Positions 13,001-22,339 of a stretch of DNA of 64,000 nt are shown here, piece by piece (positions within the stretch are counted from its first letter, which is position 1; every line of letters starts with the position of its first letter). The stretch comes from Amphiura filiformis. Its lineage: Eukaryota; Echinodermata; Ophiuroidea; Amphilepidida; Amphiuridae. Under the pieces are notes generated by a model. The model was not told the DNA's origin, did no database searches, and was given only the letters and a program-made list of their open reading frames with translations. Location of the stretch: the NCBI RefSeq assembly GCF_039555335.1, contig NC_092646.1:19182029-19246028 (forward strand). Reading direction: 5' to 3'. The position numbers and the translations under genes are program-made.

Positions 13001-16000
13001 TCGCCGACTATTTACAATCAATATTCAACTTAAACATAGATTTCTAATTGCAACGTGTTTATAGAGACTAGCAAACAGCAACTAAACACATCTACAAGCG
13101 TATGCGAAAACAAGATCAACTGGATAGGTACGCCAGTTATCTTTCAAGTTTAAACTTCTAATTAATGTGCTGAAATGTTTCAAAAGGTTTTACAAGAAAT
13201 AAACAAATAAATAAAACGATGATAAAACATTCTTACCTGTGCATGTTATTCCATCTCCGCTGTAACCGGCATCACATGCACAGCTGAAGGAATCAACGGT
13301 ATTGGTGCATGTAGCACCACTATGGCAGTTGTTTGTACCTACTGTACATTCATCTATAACTGGTCACACAAAGCAATATGCGTATTAATTTTAAATGAAA
13401 CAATTGACAACGTAATTTTTTTGTTCTACAAGTCATGTAGGCAAACAATTATAATATTATGCATTATGCACGGTAATGTTCATGGGTCATTTTACTGATT
13501 GAAAAACCTTGGGTAAGCTACGACAGTATTCCGGCTCTCAACCGGGTAAAGTTTAGGCCCAAATTCCCGGAGTTTTAGCCGACGTCAATTCTTATACCAG
13601 TCCCGGCTCCACCGGGACAAGTTTTTAGTCAAATCCGGGTCACATGATGTCAAGTCCCAGACCATCCCCGGGTACCCAATGGCCGAGGTTGCAATTGACA
13701 GGTGCATATAACGACAATAAAAAAGCATGTTTTTAAAGTATATGTAGAATGAACTTTTTCAAAATATTTTAATGTTAAAGTGTTACATTTTCCGTAATAT
13801 ATTGATGAAAATCGATTTTTTTTTGCTGCTTCGACTAACAATACCTAGTCCCTTAACACAAATTTCCTTTATATAGACGAAGCTTGTTGTTATGATAACT
13901 TTTCCAAAAAGCTTGATATATCTGTGAAGGACAACAAGGAGGGGATCTGTTAGGCATAATTTTTTTGTTTGCGATCCGGAATTGAACGATGACGGCGCAG
14001 CGATAAGTTCAGTAGGCTACTTTACACATCATACATAAGCTAGGAGTTTATCAGTCTCATTTTCTGTGACAAACTCTTTCGCAGTACATTTCACAGATAT
14101 GCAGGACAGTTAACCATATACTTACTTTCTGATATTGGGCAACCGATGATTTCTAGTCGCATTGAGCACCATGTTTTCCATGTTATAGGCAGCACACGAA
14201 TGTAACGTGCAGTGACCGGTGTTGGAAACGTAATGGCTACTACACTTAATGCATCACTACTTGCATGGAAAATCTGAAGAAAAAAAAACCGAGTAAAATG
14301 ACTAGTAATTAAAGTAAATAAAGGAGTGATGCTTTGTCTATGAACTGTCGGCGCTACGGGTGTGTGCAAGGGTGCATTTGCTCCCCCAAATATTTTTCTT
14401 GCCCCCCGATTACCCCGCCCCCAGTTTTGTGGCAAAAAATCCCAAATTACGTAAATTTCCACTTTTTGCGGCAATTGTCGATTCCCCCCAGATTCACTTT
14501 GCGCCCCTCCCCCCCCATAAAAATCCTGGGCCTCCATAACACATATGATTAAAAAGATTGTTAAGAAACAACACAGACTTGATGAACAAGAAATGAATGA
14601 ATGAATGAATGATTTTGGTTCACTCACTGCACACGCTTCATTTAGGTAAGAACATACATGGATTACATGGCCTAACGTAAGTGAGACTGCTGTTTTAGAT
14701 TATAATTATGATATATTGACAATATTAAACTTCACTTTAAAACAGTTCAAGTGAAGATGAATTTCCTATAGATCAACGGATTCAGACGGTATGGTTCTTT
14801 GCCGAGACAAAGTCGGACAAACTCACTCAAGCAAAGTTTAAGGAACATTTTAATGTAAATTATGCACCCAGCCGAAATACAGGCCAGCAACTAGTGCAGA
14901 AATTCCTATCAACTGGATCTGTTCATGATCTATCTCGGGCATGACGTGGAAGAACAGGAAGATCGGCTACAATCATCGATGTCATACGAAGAGCGGTGGC
15001 GAAAAGCCCAAGACGATCAGTAAGTCGACTTTCAATGGAGAACAAAGTACAGCGTACAACTGTTCATCGAATCCTCAGAAAAGATCTTAAGCAGTTTCCA
15101 TAAAAAATCCAGATAAAAAGAAAATGAAGATTACGCATTGAAAACAAACAAACAATCAAACAAACACAGCAAAATTAAACAAAACAGATTCTAAAACGAT
15201 AACACGTTATATCGTGTTATCACGTCTCAAATGACAAAACTTATTTTGCGTTTATAAAAGTGGGTTTTACGGTACGGTAGATATCCGTTAATTTCATGCC
15301 AAAGGGTCATGACCACATAGGCATGTTTGGTATCATAACATTTTTAAAAGAATTATCTGCATACTGTGCAATTTTTGTAACAACCCTATTAACCCACGCA
15401 AGTTATGGCAAATTCACAATGTTAAGTTACTTTTGGGACACCCGGTATTACCTTGTCTCGGAATATGTTCTGGTCATGCTCTACCATTTACCTTTGCATC
15501 CTACTTTTAATTTGAAACTTTAAAAAATACCAAATAATTGTTGGTATCAAATTAGAGCTAACAAGTTTCTCCAAAAAAGTTACGACCCAATTAAATAATT
15601 ATAATATTCATTCTAGGGCATTTTCTAACACAGTTGTTTGATGTGATCATTTTTTTCAATTCTAGACAGTTGCGTATTTTTTTTTTTTTGAAACAATTTC
15701 TTGAAGTATATTGAATCACGCACCTTTTGGCAACAGAATAAGTTTGTGGTACAATTGCGAGCAAAATATTTTGCCATATTGAAACTAAACTGGTGAAATA
15801 TGGAGCAAACGTGGAATAAATTGCTTTTGGGGGGCTAAAATGGCCAGATATGAGGTTAATTTGGTCAGAAAGCCACATACAGGCGTCAACATTTGGGAGT
15901 AGAGTGTATGGACCATTCCCCTGACACAATATTGAACCTTTTAGGTTTTAAAACATTTTATAATTATATAATTACATATCCATTAGTGATCTTGTGTGAA

Positions 16001-19000
16001 AAAATCAAGGAATTAGCATTTACCGTTTTGTTTTTATGACACATTTTATAGCGATACCCAATTTTAATGTTTGTCCAAGAGACATCTAAAATTTGAATGT
16101 CAGCCCACTCTGTGTAAGGTAGATTTGGGACCACTGCCGTTTTCTGAACCTCATTGGCATTGAAATACAATGGCGCACCTAAAGTGTTATTGCCCTTGGT
16201 CTTATTTAAGGAGAAGAAACATTATTTGTTGTTATTTTCATTTTCCCTTTATTTTAAAGATGTTTATTCTCTATCAAAACCATACAATTTGTAGGCGGGG
16301 TTTTCAAATGTAGAAATGAAATGCGCGCAAATTGAAGTGGAGTGAATTTCCAGTAAGTTGGACATTATTGGGATTAAAAAAAACTGGAGTTGGAGTGAGG
16401 TATGAAGGACTTAAAGTAATGTTAGAAAGTTTGTTTGAACAGAAAAAAGAAATCAAAATAACGCAAAAATCAACCTTATTTAAGTTAAAGTCAGTTTCAG
16501 AGCTGGTGCATTTATCGTGCATTGTGTGCTCCTATTCAAAATACATGTTATTTCGTGGACAAATAATGAAATTGCGTATCGCAGCAAAAGGACTCATAAA
16601 AATTAAACGGTAAAAGCGAGTCACTTCATTTTTTCACAGAAGGTAACTATTGAGGGTGGCATTTATAGAAACTTTTAATAATGGGAAAGTTCAACTTGGT
16701 TCTTACATCAATATCGATTCTTTGCTCTATTGCATTTTTTTGACTCTGTATTTACAATATTCGAAATTTAAATTAGCTAACAAAAATGAGTTATTCCTTA
16801 CTTTTCATGATAAAAAGTTTGGTGAAGTGAAAATTTCTTTGCCATTTGTTGTTTTTCAGATGTTTTGATACCATTGTATAAGTGCCTACCCCCTTGTACA
16901 GATAAATAACATTTTTTATCATTGTTTATCTTTATTTTAACCCTAGATGCATATTCTTACCCGCGGGGGTAAGACCAGCCAATAAAAATGACCATAGAGG
17001 GGGAGGGGGTGGTGAGCCCCAATGATTTTCATTTCACTCTTGTAAAATTATTCCAAGAGCTACTGACATTTTACTTGTTATTTAGGCGAAAGTAGTCATT
17101 TCCTTTCATATTTAGGAGAAAAATAGGTGAAAATCACATTTTTGTAGAATTTTTTGCCGAAAATAAAATTTGTCTATACTTTTGTTCATAACCAGCCAGA
17201 ATGGAGTCAAGAGACTCTCAAAGTGAGTACACTAGAATTTTAGCAGTGGATTCAATTGACTATACATTCAGAGTCGTCGGCGGAGTCAAAATGTATGACT
17301 CTTTAAGAGAGTCAGACTCTGGAATAATTTGGATGTTGATGGCTAAATTTCTTCATCCTGTCGTCTGACGATCGCCTATATGGCGTGAATCTCAAAGTAA
17401 AGTCTCCTATTCCGGTAGGTATATATACTTTGATAATAAGTTGCCATTTGTCGTTTTTCAGATGTTTTAATATCATTATACAAGTGCCTGCGCTTTGTAA
17501 AGAAGCAAACAATAGATAACTAGACATAGCTGTGGTCTAAGACCACGAACACAGCCGTGTTGTGACCCCTTAATGACCTTGGACCCCAAAATATATGGAA
17601 ACCCATATACATTGGCTAATGTGAATGCATAGGTGCACGTGACATCACTTTGCCATGTTCTTTGTGGCCGAAGGGCATTTTGAATGTTTTTCGTCTCCGA
17701 CCGGACGTGACCCCTTAAAAATTTCCACATAAACACTGGCTAACCAAAATGCATACGTGAACATACCGTTACAGTGCTATGTTTTCCTTAGCTATTAAAA
17801 AAAATCTGTGAGGGTATTTCGTTTTATACCGGAAGTGACCCCTTAATGACCTTTGACCCCAAATCTGTGTACACCCTAGAGACTGAGTATATAGCAATGC
17901 ATGTGTGAAAGTGGCGTCACTGTCCTACGTAATGTGTGGGAGAAGATGCCTTTTAAAGGTATTTCGTTTTATAAAGGAAGTAAAACCGTAATCACCTTTG
18001 ACCCCAAATAAAAAATACCACATATAAACTGGCTATTCACAATTCATGGGTATAATACCGTTACTGTTTTCTATGTTAGCTAATGCAATTTTTGGAGGTA
18101 TTTCGTTTTATACCAGAAGTGACCCCTTAATAACCTTTGACCCCAAATATATGTACACCATGTAGACACTGGTTAATAACAATGCATGTGTGCAAGTGGC
18201 GTCACTGTCCAATGTAATTTGTCGGAGAAGATGCATTTTGTGTTGAAATAACGTTTTTGACCCCTGTGAACCCTGCGTGACCTGATTCATGTGACATGTA
18301 GAGGCACGGTCAATAATTATGGTGACCAAGATAGGTCAAAATCGATGTAAGCATGTGAGTGCTAGAGCAAATGTAATGGTTGACAGAAGAAGAAGAAAGA
18401 AAAATGAAGAACCTGTAATAAAAAGACACAGCCGTGACCAACGTCACGGCTGTGTAAAGAAGAACCTGTAAGAAAAAGAACACAGCGTGACTCATGTCAC
18501 GGATGTGTAAATAGCTCCATCATTATGTATCTTTACTTTAAATTAGTACAGTTTTACATGCCATAATACATACGTGAGTTCAGACTAGCTAACATAAGAT
18601 TATTTTGGGAATGATGCATTATGTGTAGGTAGCTTGGTGTTATCGGACTACATCTATACCAATTTAGCTAATAAGAGGGCCTACGTATATTTGTTCGTTA
18701 AATAAATTGATCAGAAGCTACGACCAACCTTTTTAACTCCATTTTCCTTTACGTATTCCAACGCAACATCTGAATCGCCATATTGGATTTTCAGCTCTGT
18801 GACGTACTCCTCATCACCTGCCGTATTTATGTCAGGCACGTTGCCTTGTACCTCTATCCCCGTAATAATAAACGTTGTAGAAAGATCAACTTGAATCCAC
18901 GGATCGGTTGGGATGTCAGTTGCGGTGCCCCAATAACCATCAACTTTGTTGAGTCTACCCTCTTGAGGGGCATAATCGGTTGTTACAGTTCCAAAAACAA

Positions 19001-19084
19001 GATATTCAAAAAACTCAGATGCTGTTATTTCACTGTCCTTAATAGTGGAATCCTCCATCCCAAGCGCCATTGGGGTACCACATT
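374..19084 (-). CDS. Partial paralogous receptor gene: F5/8C-cbEGF-SRCR-cbEGF array
   Basis: Gene-level entry; exons are listed separately. Visible order N to C: F5/8C discoidin domain (two exons), three cbEGF exons and one relic, SRCR, then a run of cbEGF exons to the left edge. Exon phases (1-1 for modules, 0 between the discoidin halves) allow one transcript. No signal peptide or membrane exon is visible, so both ends are missing or unrecognised. SRCR and EGF subtype similarity to the right-hand adhesion GPCR suggests this is a tandem paralogue whose GAIN/7TM exons lie beyond position 1, but that is inference. Some exons have lost splice sites, so part of the gene may be decaying. Confidence 0.65.
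639..761 (-). CDS. cbEGF exon, tandem unit 7
   Basis: 123-nt exon. It starts [12 protein letters not shown] and ends GDGFTCTG, with donor GTGAGA. Its only upstream AG (762-763) abuts the truncated unit 6, so it lacks a normal polypyrimidine tract and may be skipped or spliced weakly. Confidence 0.78.
764..840 (-). pseudogene. Truncated cbEGF exon, tandem unit 6
   Basis: The first ~77 nt of an SSPDIC-type cbEGF exon, with normal acceptor, are present ([15 protein letters not shown].. to GSFT). The sequence then jumps straight to the AG that precedes unit 7. Reading on from unit 6 gives an in-frame stop just inside unit 7. The missing second half plus intron is ~190 bp, consistent with deletion by unequal exchange inside the array. 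Confidence 0.8.
984..1109 (-). CDS. cbEGF exon, tandem unit 5
   Basis: 126-nt phase 1-1 exon with donor GTAAGA. It starts [15 protein letters not shown] and ends GNGVTCTG. Complete cbEGF. Confidence 0.92.
1253..1381 (-). CDS. cbEGF exon, tandem unit 4
   Basis: 129-nt phase 1-1 exon. It starts [18 protein letters not shown] and ends GDGFTCTG, with two extra residues between Cys2 and Cys3. It belongs to the SSPDIC subtype, shared with the truncated unit at 764-840. Confidence 0.92.
1525..1647 (-). CDS. cbEGF exon, tandem unit 3
   Basis: 123-nt phase 1-1 exon. It starts [14 protein letters not shown] and ends GDGFTCTG. The translated product is the same as unit 2. Spacing 266 bp. Confidence 0.92.
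1791..1913 (-). CDS. cbEGF exon, tandem unit 2
   Basis: 123-nt phase 1-1 exon. It starts [14 protein letters not shown] and ends GDGFTCTG. Nearly identical to unit 3, introns included. Exon-start spacing to unit 1 is 266 bp. Confidence 0.92.
2057..2179 (-). CDS. cbEGF exon, tandem unit 1
   Basis: 123-nt phase 1-1 exon with acceptor CTTTAG and donor GTGAGA. It starts [12 protein letters not shown] and ends GNGVTCTG. First unit of a tandem exon-plus-intron array that repeats every ~266 bp towards the left edge. Confidence 0.92.
2564..2875 (-). CDS. SRCR domain exon
   Basis: 312-nt phase 1-1 exon with acceptor TTTGCAG and donor GTATAT. It encodes [62 protein letters not shown] and C. A complete SRCR domain, the paralogue of 55496-55807 with identical length. 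Confidence 0.92.
3535..3660. mobile_element. Small palindromic MITE
   Basis: GTGCCAGAAGTG at the left and CACTTCTGGCAC-type sequence at the right form ~30-bp imperfect inverted ends around a 126-bp unit. Confidence 0.6.
3844..4292. mobile_element. MITE, TIR AGCTCACGGTTGTTTGATGT
   Basis: A 20-bp perfect terminal inverted repeat bounds 449 bp. The same terminal word occurs without a partner at about 15630 and 31928-31945, so it belongs to a dispersed family. Confidence 0.75.
4300..5130 (-). pseudogene. LINE (CR1/L2-like) 3' relic
   Basis: Minus-strand translation gives [20 protein letters not shown] and KTYLF (4321-4450), the C-terminal pattern of the LINE at 59.7 kb. Further upstream come pieces such as [19 protein letters not shown] and SNKLKVN in a broken frame. 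Multiple stops; non-functional. Confidence 0.75.
5559..7094 (+). pseudogene. LINE 3' relic, split by a nested TIR element
   Basis: The left piece (5559-5646) encodes [20 protein letters not shown]. The right piece (6673-6870) encodes [20 protein letters not shown] and [11 protein letters not shown]. Together they are consecutive parts of an RT C terminus. The tail reads ATGCGCTTTATAAAAG followed by (ATT)n at 7027-7094, a LINE-type 3' end. The gap 5647-6670 is the inserted element. Confidence 0.78.
5647..6670. mobile_element. Non-autonomous DNA transposon with TTGGCC-rich termini
   Basis: Ends CCCAGATAACATG and CATGCTATCTGGG are inverted repeats. The termini are packed with degenerate TTGGCCCAATATTGG-like words. 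It is flanked by TT on both sides and interrupts a LINE reading frame that is restored if 5647-6670 plus one TT is removed. 1024 bp, no transposase seen. Confidence 0.8.
7105..7780. mobile_element. AGAGAGATTGCGAT-family element, 5' truncated
   Basis: Ends ATATCGCAATCTCTCT. It shares long stretches with 48831-50788, 44745-45566 and 52060-53350 (for example GTTCATGCAACGCGCCCAAT and TTTTGAAAGTAAAGTCATGA). Its start overlaps a piece also seen at 23948-24080. It holds the uninterrupted site CAATCACTATGCCC that is split by an LTR in the 48.8-kb copy. Confidence 0.65.
7822..7890 (-). repeat. tRNA-derived sequence
   Basis: The minus strand has a perfect T arm (GTGGG, TTCGAGG, CCCAC) with a plausible B box, but no complete cloverleaf upstream. 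Probably a SINE head or tRNA relic. Confidence 0.3.
7945..8262. mobile_element. MITE with ~50-bp TIRs (TATACGCTGGC..)
   Basis: TATACGCTGGCAAAGTGACG at the left is answered by CGTCACTTCGCCAGCGTATA at the right; similarity continues through ATCGGATTAACTACCATAGC. Related single ends occur at about 26398 and 43450. Confidence 0.75.
8683..8830. repeat. Dispersed repeat, second copy at 51072-51220
   Basis: Both share TCGGCCCATTATG, CAAAACTATTAAACAGGTCG, TGGATTCAAC, TACCATGGCGATTTCTG and CGATGACACTGT in the same order. No clear termini. Confidence 0.75.
9003..9330 (+). repeat. G/C-run repeat, inverted copy at 14360-14545
   Basis: It contains CAGGATTTTTACGGG followed by G runs and GGGTTTTTGCCTCAAAA. 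The copy at 14360-14545 carries the complementary order ending ATAAAAATCCTGGGCC. A moderately diverged dispersed repeat. Confidence 0.55.
9611..9683 (+). tRNA. tRNA-Thr(TGT)-like pseudogene
   Basis: Acceptor arms TGCCTTC/GAAGGTA pair. An A box (TGGTCTAGTGG) and B box (GGTTCAATTCC) are present, and the anticodon stem GAAGG/TCTTC encloses TTTGTAA (anticodon TGT). The T stem is badly mispaired (CCAGG against CCCAA). Best read as a decayed tRNA or tRNA-derived repeat. Confidence 0.4.
9850..10010. repeat. Cluster of GTTAGTC / GACTAAC words
   Basis: At least eight copies of (G/C)TTAGTC or CTAGTCA-like words occur in both orientations within 160 bp (ACTAACTTGAAGTTAGTC, GCTAGTCAAACTAACGTCC, CTCGACTAACGTACAAGTTA). 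The region could fold into several short hairpins. Confidence 0.6.
10170..11290. mobile_element. Fold-back element with ~430-bp inverted arms
   Basis: The left arm (TTTGGTGTTGAAATGAGC.., TTTTCTCGGCCAAAT, CATTTTTTCAGTAAATGTCA, TTTGTCAGAATTTGCG) is repeated in inverted order on the right (AAATTCTAACAAAACTATAA, TTGACCGAGAAAATAAATTT, GCTGATTTTAACA). A related single-arm copy is at 58590-59225. The inverted EGF relic starts just after its right end. Confidence 0.7.
11329..11455 (+). pseudogene. Inverted, degenerate EGF exon
   Basis: On the plus strand, opposite to every other EGF exon here, a segment reads [20 protein letters not shown], then VGSFTC and [11 protein letters not shown], followed by G|GTAATG. 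It lies between CAG and GT but its 5' junction is out of the usual phase, and the D-x-DEC start and one cysteine (CEW instead of C-x-C) are lost. Probably a relic inverted together with the adjacent fold-back element. Confidence 0.65.
11777..11899 (-). CDS. cbEGF exon with lost splice donor
   Basis: A complete six-cysteine cbEGF (starts [12 protein letters not shown], ends GDGITCTG) with a good acceptor (AAATAG). At the expected donor the coding strand reads GG then GGCAAC, with no GT and no GC in phase. The exon is probably not normally spliced, unless a cryptic donor is used. Confidence 0.7.
12581..12703 (-). CDS. cbEGF exon
   Basis: 123-nt phase 1-1 exon with acceptor TATACAG and donor GTGAGA. 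It starts [12 protein letters not shown] and ends GSGQICPG. Closest in the window to the exon at 48573-48695. Confidence 0.9.
12931..12966 (-). pseudogene. EGF exon relic
   Basis: About 36 nt match the start of a cbEGF exon ([11 protein letters not shown]) and then run into a stop. The two bases before the expected exon start are AA, not AG. A decayed, truncated exon copy. Confidence 0.65.
13237..13353 (-). CDS. cbEGF exon, 6 nt short at the start
   Basis: 117-nt phase 1-1 exon with acceptor TTATAG and donor GTAAGA. It starts directly with DEC instead of D-x-DEC: two codons, including the first calcium-ligand Asp, are missing. All six cysteines remain (ends GDGITCTG). Calcium binding may be weakened. 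Confidence 0.82.
13510..13690. repeat. CCGGG-rich short-repeat tract
   Basis: Repeated CCCGG/CCGGGT words (TCAACCGGGTAAAG, CACCGGGACAAG, AATCCGGGTCAC, CCCCGGGTACCC) in an intron; locally GC-rich against an AT-rich background. Purpose unknown. Confidence 0.5.
14126..14273 (-). CDS. F5/8C (discoidin) domain exon, C-terminal third
   Basis: 148-nt exon with acceptor CTTCAG and donor GTAAGT, phase 0 to 1. It encodes [10 protein letters not shown], then [19 protein letters not shown] and MRLEIIGC, the discoidin C-terminal pattern with the closing Cys. It joins the 18729-19084 exon in frame across a 4.5-kb intron. Confidence 0.92.
14360..14545 (-). repeat. C-run repeat, inverted copy of 9003-9150
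   Basis: See 9003-9330. It contains CCCCC runs and ends CCCCATAAAAATCCTGG. It sits in the intron just upstream of the second discoidin exon. Confidence 0.55.
14754..15103 (+). pseudogene. Helix-turn-helix transposase-like relic (DUF4817 / mariner-like type)
   Basis: Translation runs [50 protein letters not shown], one TGA stop, then [38 protein letters not shown] and TAA. This is the two-HTH layout of the DUF4817 proteins linked to mariner-like elements, named from memory of the family pattern. There is no catalytic domain and one internal stop; it is dead. Confidence 0.65.
16980..17200. repeat. Dispersed repeat, copy at 52390-52580
   Basis: Shared words in order: AAAATTATTCCAAGA, CTACT, TTTACT, CGAAAAT, GTAGAATTTTT, CTATACTTTTGT. 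Diverged; no termini recognised. Confidence 0.5.
17545..18290. repeat. Tandem repeat, ~140-bp unit, about five copies
   Basis: A GTGACCCCTTAATGACC-like block recurs at about 17563, 17706, 17838, 17985 and 18118. Between blocks lie similar stretches (AATGCAT.GTG, GTCACT, TTTCGTTTTATACC). Several blocks contain TGACCTTTGACCCC, an inverted DR1-like nuclear-receptor site. Confidence 0.75.
18426..18455. repeat. Perfect hairpin ACACAGCCGTGAC
   Basis: A 13-bp perfect inverted repeat with loop CAAC. A second, imperfect version is at 18479-18508 and a half at about 17548, flanking the 140-bp tandem repeat. Confidence 0.8.
18729..19084 (-). CDS. F5/8C (discoidin) domain exon, N-terminal two thirds
   Basis: 356-nt exon with acceptor TATACAG and donor GTTGGT, phase 1 to 0. 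It begins [20 protein letters not shown], then [50 protein letters not shown]. These are the canonical discoidin landmarks (LGMED, ITAS, ARLN/GRLN, WIQVDL, TGI-x-x-QG, YVT-x-x-K). In family knowledge, these extracellular domains bind phospholipid or glycan. The other third is on the exon at 14126-14273. Confidence 0.92.
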
Positions 19085-19193
19085 CTGTATACAAAACATT
19101 TAAAGAGTCAGTGTTTGCAAGATAAATGAATCCTACCAATGCAAGAGCTAATGTCCCAAGTGGTTTTTAACGAGTGTCTAAAGTTGTGATGCT

Positions 19194-19254
19194 TCTTCAT
19201 CACCATAATCATCACCAACATCACCATCGTCCCGATCGTCATCATCATCATCAA

Positions 19255-19326
<72 letters not shown>

Positions 19327-19363
19327 TATCATCATCTTCATCATCATCATCATCATCATTATC

Positions 19364-19428
<65 letters not shown>

Positions 19429-19466
19429 AATCATCATCATCATCATCATCACCATCATCATCATTG
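19194..19466 (+). repeat. (CAT)n microsatellite
   Basis: About 270 bp of CAT/CATCAT with rare variants. On the coding strand (ATG)n, ~110 bp upstream of the first discoidin exon's acceptor. Confidence 0.98.
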
Positions 19467-19499
19467 TCATTTTTATAATTTGAATGGACATCAAATCTT

Positions 19500-22330
19500 A
19501 TCTCCTAAATTGCTATCGAATCTTGTATTTTGTAAGTAATATTCCATTATACATGTTATATCACTTATAATACGTATATTGCTTTTGTTGTATCGGCATA
19601 TATTTTCTATATATCACCATGGCTGCTCTAATGTAGCAGGTGTGGAGCCGAACATTAATCAAATTCAAATAATATATGAACGGTACCGCAGCGAAATGTA
19701 CTTATTATTCTTTGCTTGTTTTCTCTTTATGTTAATTAATGTACTGCAGTGCAATAGAGCATTAATGCCCCCATTTTTTTAAGATAGATAATGACCCGGA
19801 GCTCAATCTCGCCGACTAAGTCAACGGGGTCTCGGAGTATTTCGATGACTGAACATGACCTTTTATTGGACAGAGTACACATTTTGTTAGTGCATATCAT
19901 ATATGTATTATATTTCTCAGCATAGTTGCCTCGACGTGGGTCTGCGGCTTGGGTTCCGGGCACGCCGACAAATTAATCGACGAGATCGGGCACCGGGCCT
20001 TAATGTATGGCTAATGGCAATACGCTCTGCACTACGAAATTGCTACTAGTTTATTTTCAATACTTGAGATTCAAAAAAAAATCTTTTATACCTTTTATAC
20101 CTTTTTGGTTTTTGTACCAAAATTTTATCAAACCTTTGCTGTGATTGGCATCTTTTTGATAGCCGAGCTGATAATGCCCAGCCATACAGCAAGTGACTAC
20201 TAACTGACCTTTGATTGGCTTGATTTATCAATGGCACCCGGCTGCAAGTTTTTGTTTAGCAGGTTAGATGGCTTTGCTGAGTATGGTACAAAATGAGATA
20301 ATGGGTGTAGAATTGGCATCACTGGGCAATTCAAGATTGACAAGGTCAAAGTTTTTACAGGGGTCAAAATTCATACCCACACTGAAATGTTCTTCTAAAG
20401 CACAAGGATTTAGAAAATGTATAGTTGACCTACATATAAGCCAAAAGATCGAAGATTAAATTTGAAGAATTATATATTTTCTGACTCCTTCTGACGAGAA
20501 GAAGAATATGTGATGTGATATATCAAAAAGAGACACCTTTATATTGTATAGCGCTGCTACATTTAGAACGTAGCGCTCAAAACAAAAAAACAAAGCAAAC
20601 AAAGAACATGAAGAGAAAAATAAATGAGAACTGACCAAATCATAGATCATACCAAATCAGAGCCGCACAGTTGTTAGATATTACCTTCACCACAATTCGT
20701 TTTATTCAATAACTGTGATGATGGTGATGCCGCTGCTGCTGATGATGATGATAGCAAAAATACTGAACCTTGTAATATCGACGAATCTTACGAGTATAAA
20801 GAATGGCATTAAATTATGTAATTCACATTACGACTTACGTTGTGTAGCAGCAATTTTCAAACAAGTCAGAAAATGGTAATTTTCAAGCAATCGCGAAGAC
20901 GCCATAGAAAAGATGATGCCATGTTTGTTGTTTGCATTTATGAAGATTTATGAAGTATATCCTCAGCTTCCGAAATCAGAAGAACTACCTAACACATCTA
21001 TCGATTGGAGTATTGAGCATGTGTAATTTCAAGAACTTCACATAAATGAATTAAGGTGGTACTTTACCATAACAATCCCTTTTCAATAACTGTGGTCCCC
21101 AAGTATAAGAAATGATTTTTACCCACATGAGATGTTGAACCAACGAAGCAGTATTGGATTCAAAGCATCTACAACACGAACCTCAAGGGGAGTTTTCACA
21201 TTGTGTTAGTTAATTTAGAAAAAAAAAGTTAACATTGTTAAATTGAAAATAAAATATAGTTATCGTTTCTCCCACTATGTCGTGGAGCACCTTAACTTCA
21301 CGGCTGAGTGATAAATCATTTTAATATCATGCGCCTTTAATGATTAATTTGCATTTTCTCATCACAAATGAAGTTAATCAAAATAATATGCACCTGCGCG
21401 TGCTAGTTTATAATTATTTGAATTAAAATTCAGTTTTGAAAAGAAAGTGCAGCATACTATAAGATACCTTTTTATAATTAAACAAAGTTTCGATATTTTG
21501 ATGTTATTTATGGATGAAACGAGTTTTGTATATGTTGGATAAGAGTGAAGGCCCGAGATAAGCGATAGTTGTGTATGCTTATGCTTAGTTAACTTAAAGG
21601 TGAAACTCATTGAAAATTAAGTTATTTATCAATGGAAAGCTTATAATGTCAGGATACTAAAAACTTTTTTTTTTCAATTGTTTTGATGGCCAATAAAGCT
21701 GAAAAATTAAAAAAATCAATACATTTTTGGTCTTTTTAAGGCGCCCAAAAAGCACCCAAATAGATCGTCTATGACCTTTGGAATGCTCGTGACGTAAGCT
21801 CAGGGTTCGCAGTCGTGATCCCACTCGGAAACATGTAACTAGACTTCCTGCCCGGCAGGTCTGCTTTTGTATGCATTTTCGCAATAAAGCTTGAAATTAG
21901 AGGAATATTCAAGTTTCTGGTTCCTTCTATATATATTAGAAATAATAGAATTATTGTCAAAACAAAATCAGTAGAAACTAGCTGGGTATATTATTGGGTA
22001 ATTGGGTTCGAATTTCGCGCTGCGATCAATTCCACGCGCAAATGCTCGCTCTGGCCGGCGACCGGTCATGACATAATAAACATGATCAAATTAAATACTT
22101 GTTTGTGACATTCCCTGATCTTGATTCATTTTAAAATATCTGATTTCTAAAAAATATCGTCTTGCAGTAATCAAAAAATTAATGAAAAGAAAAACATCCA
22201 TGTAATTGTTGTATGGATGATGGTAGCAAAATACTGAAGAAATTGCAGGGAGCTGTCCGCAAGGCGGATATGCACAAACATCGCTTCGCTTCGTCTTCCG
22301 GGAGCACTTCCGCTGTGCATTTAAGCTGAT
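19500..22330. other. No gene recognised
   Basis: AT-rich sequence between the visible 5' end of the left gene and a LINE relic. A short GATGAT tract at about 20730. I see no exon with domain similarity; a signal-peptide or promoter exon of the left gene could hide here. Confidence 0.5.
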
Positions 22331-22339
22331 TTGATCAAT

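Noticed and set aside
19108..19539. Poly-His (plus) and poly-Met (minus) open frames
   Set aside because: Translations of a (CAT)n microsatellite.
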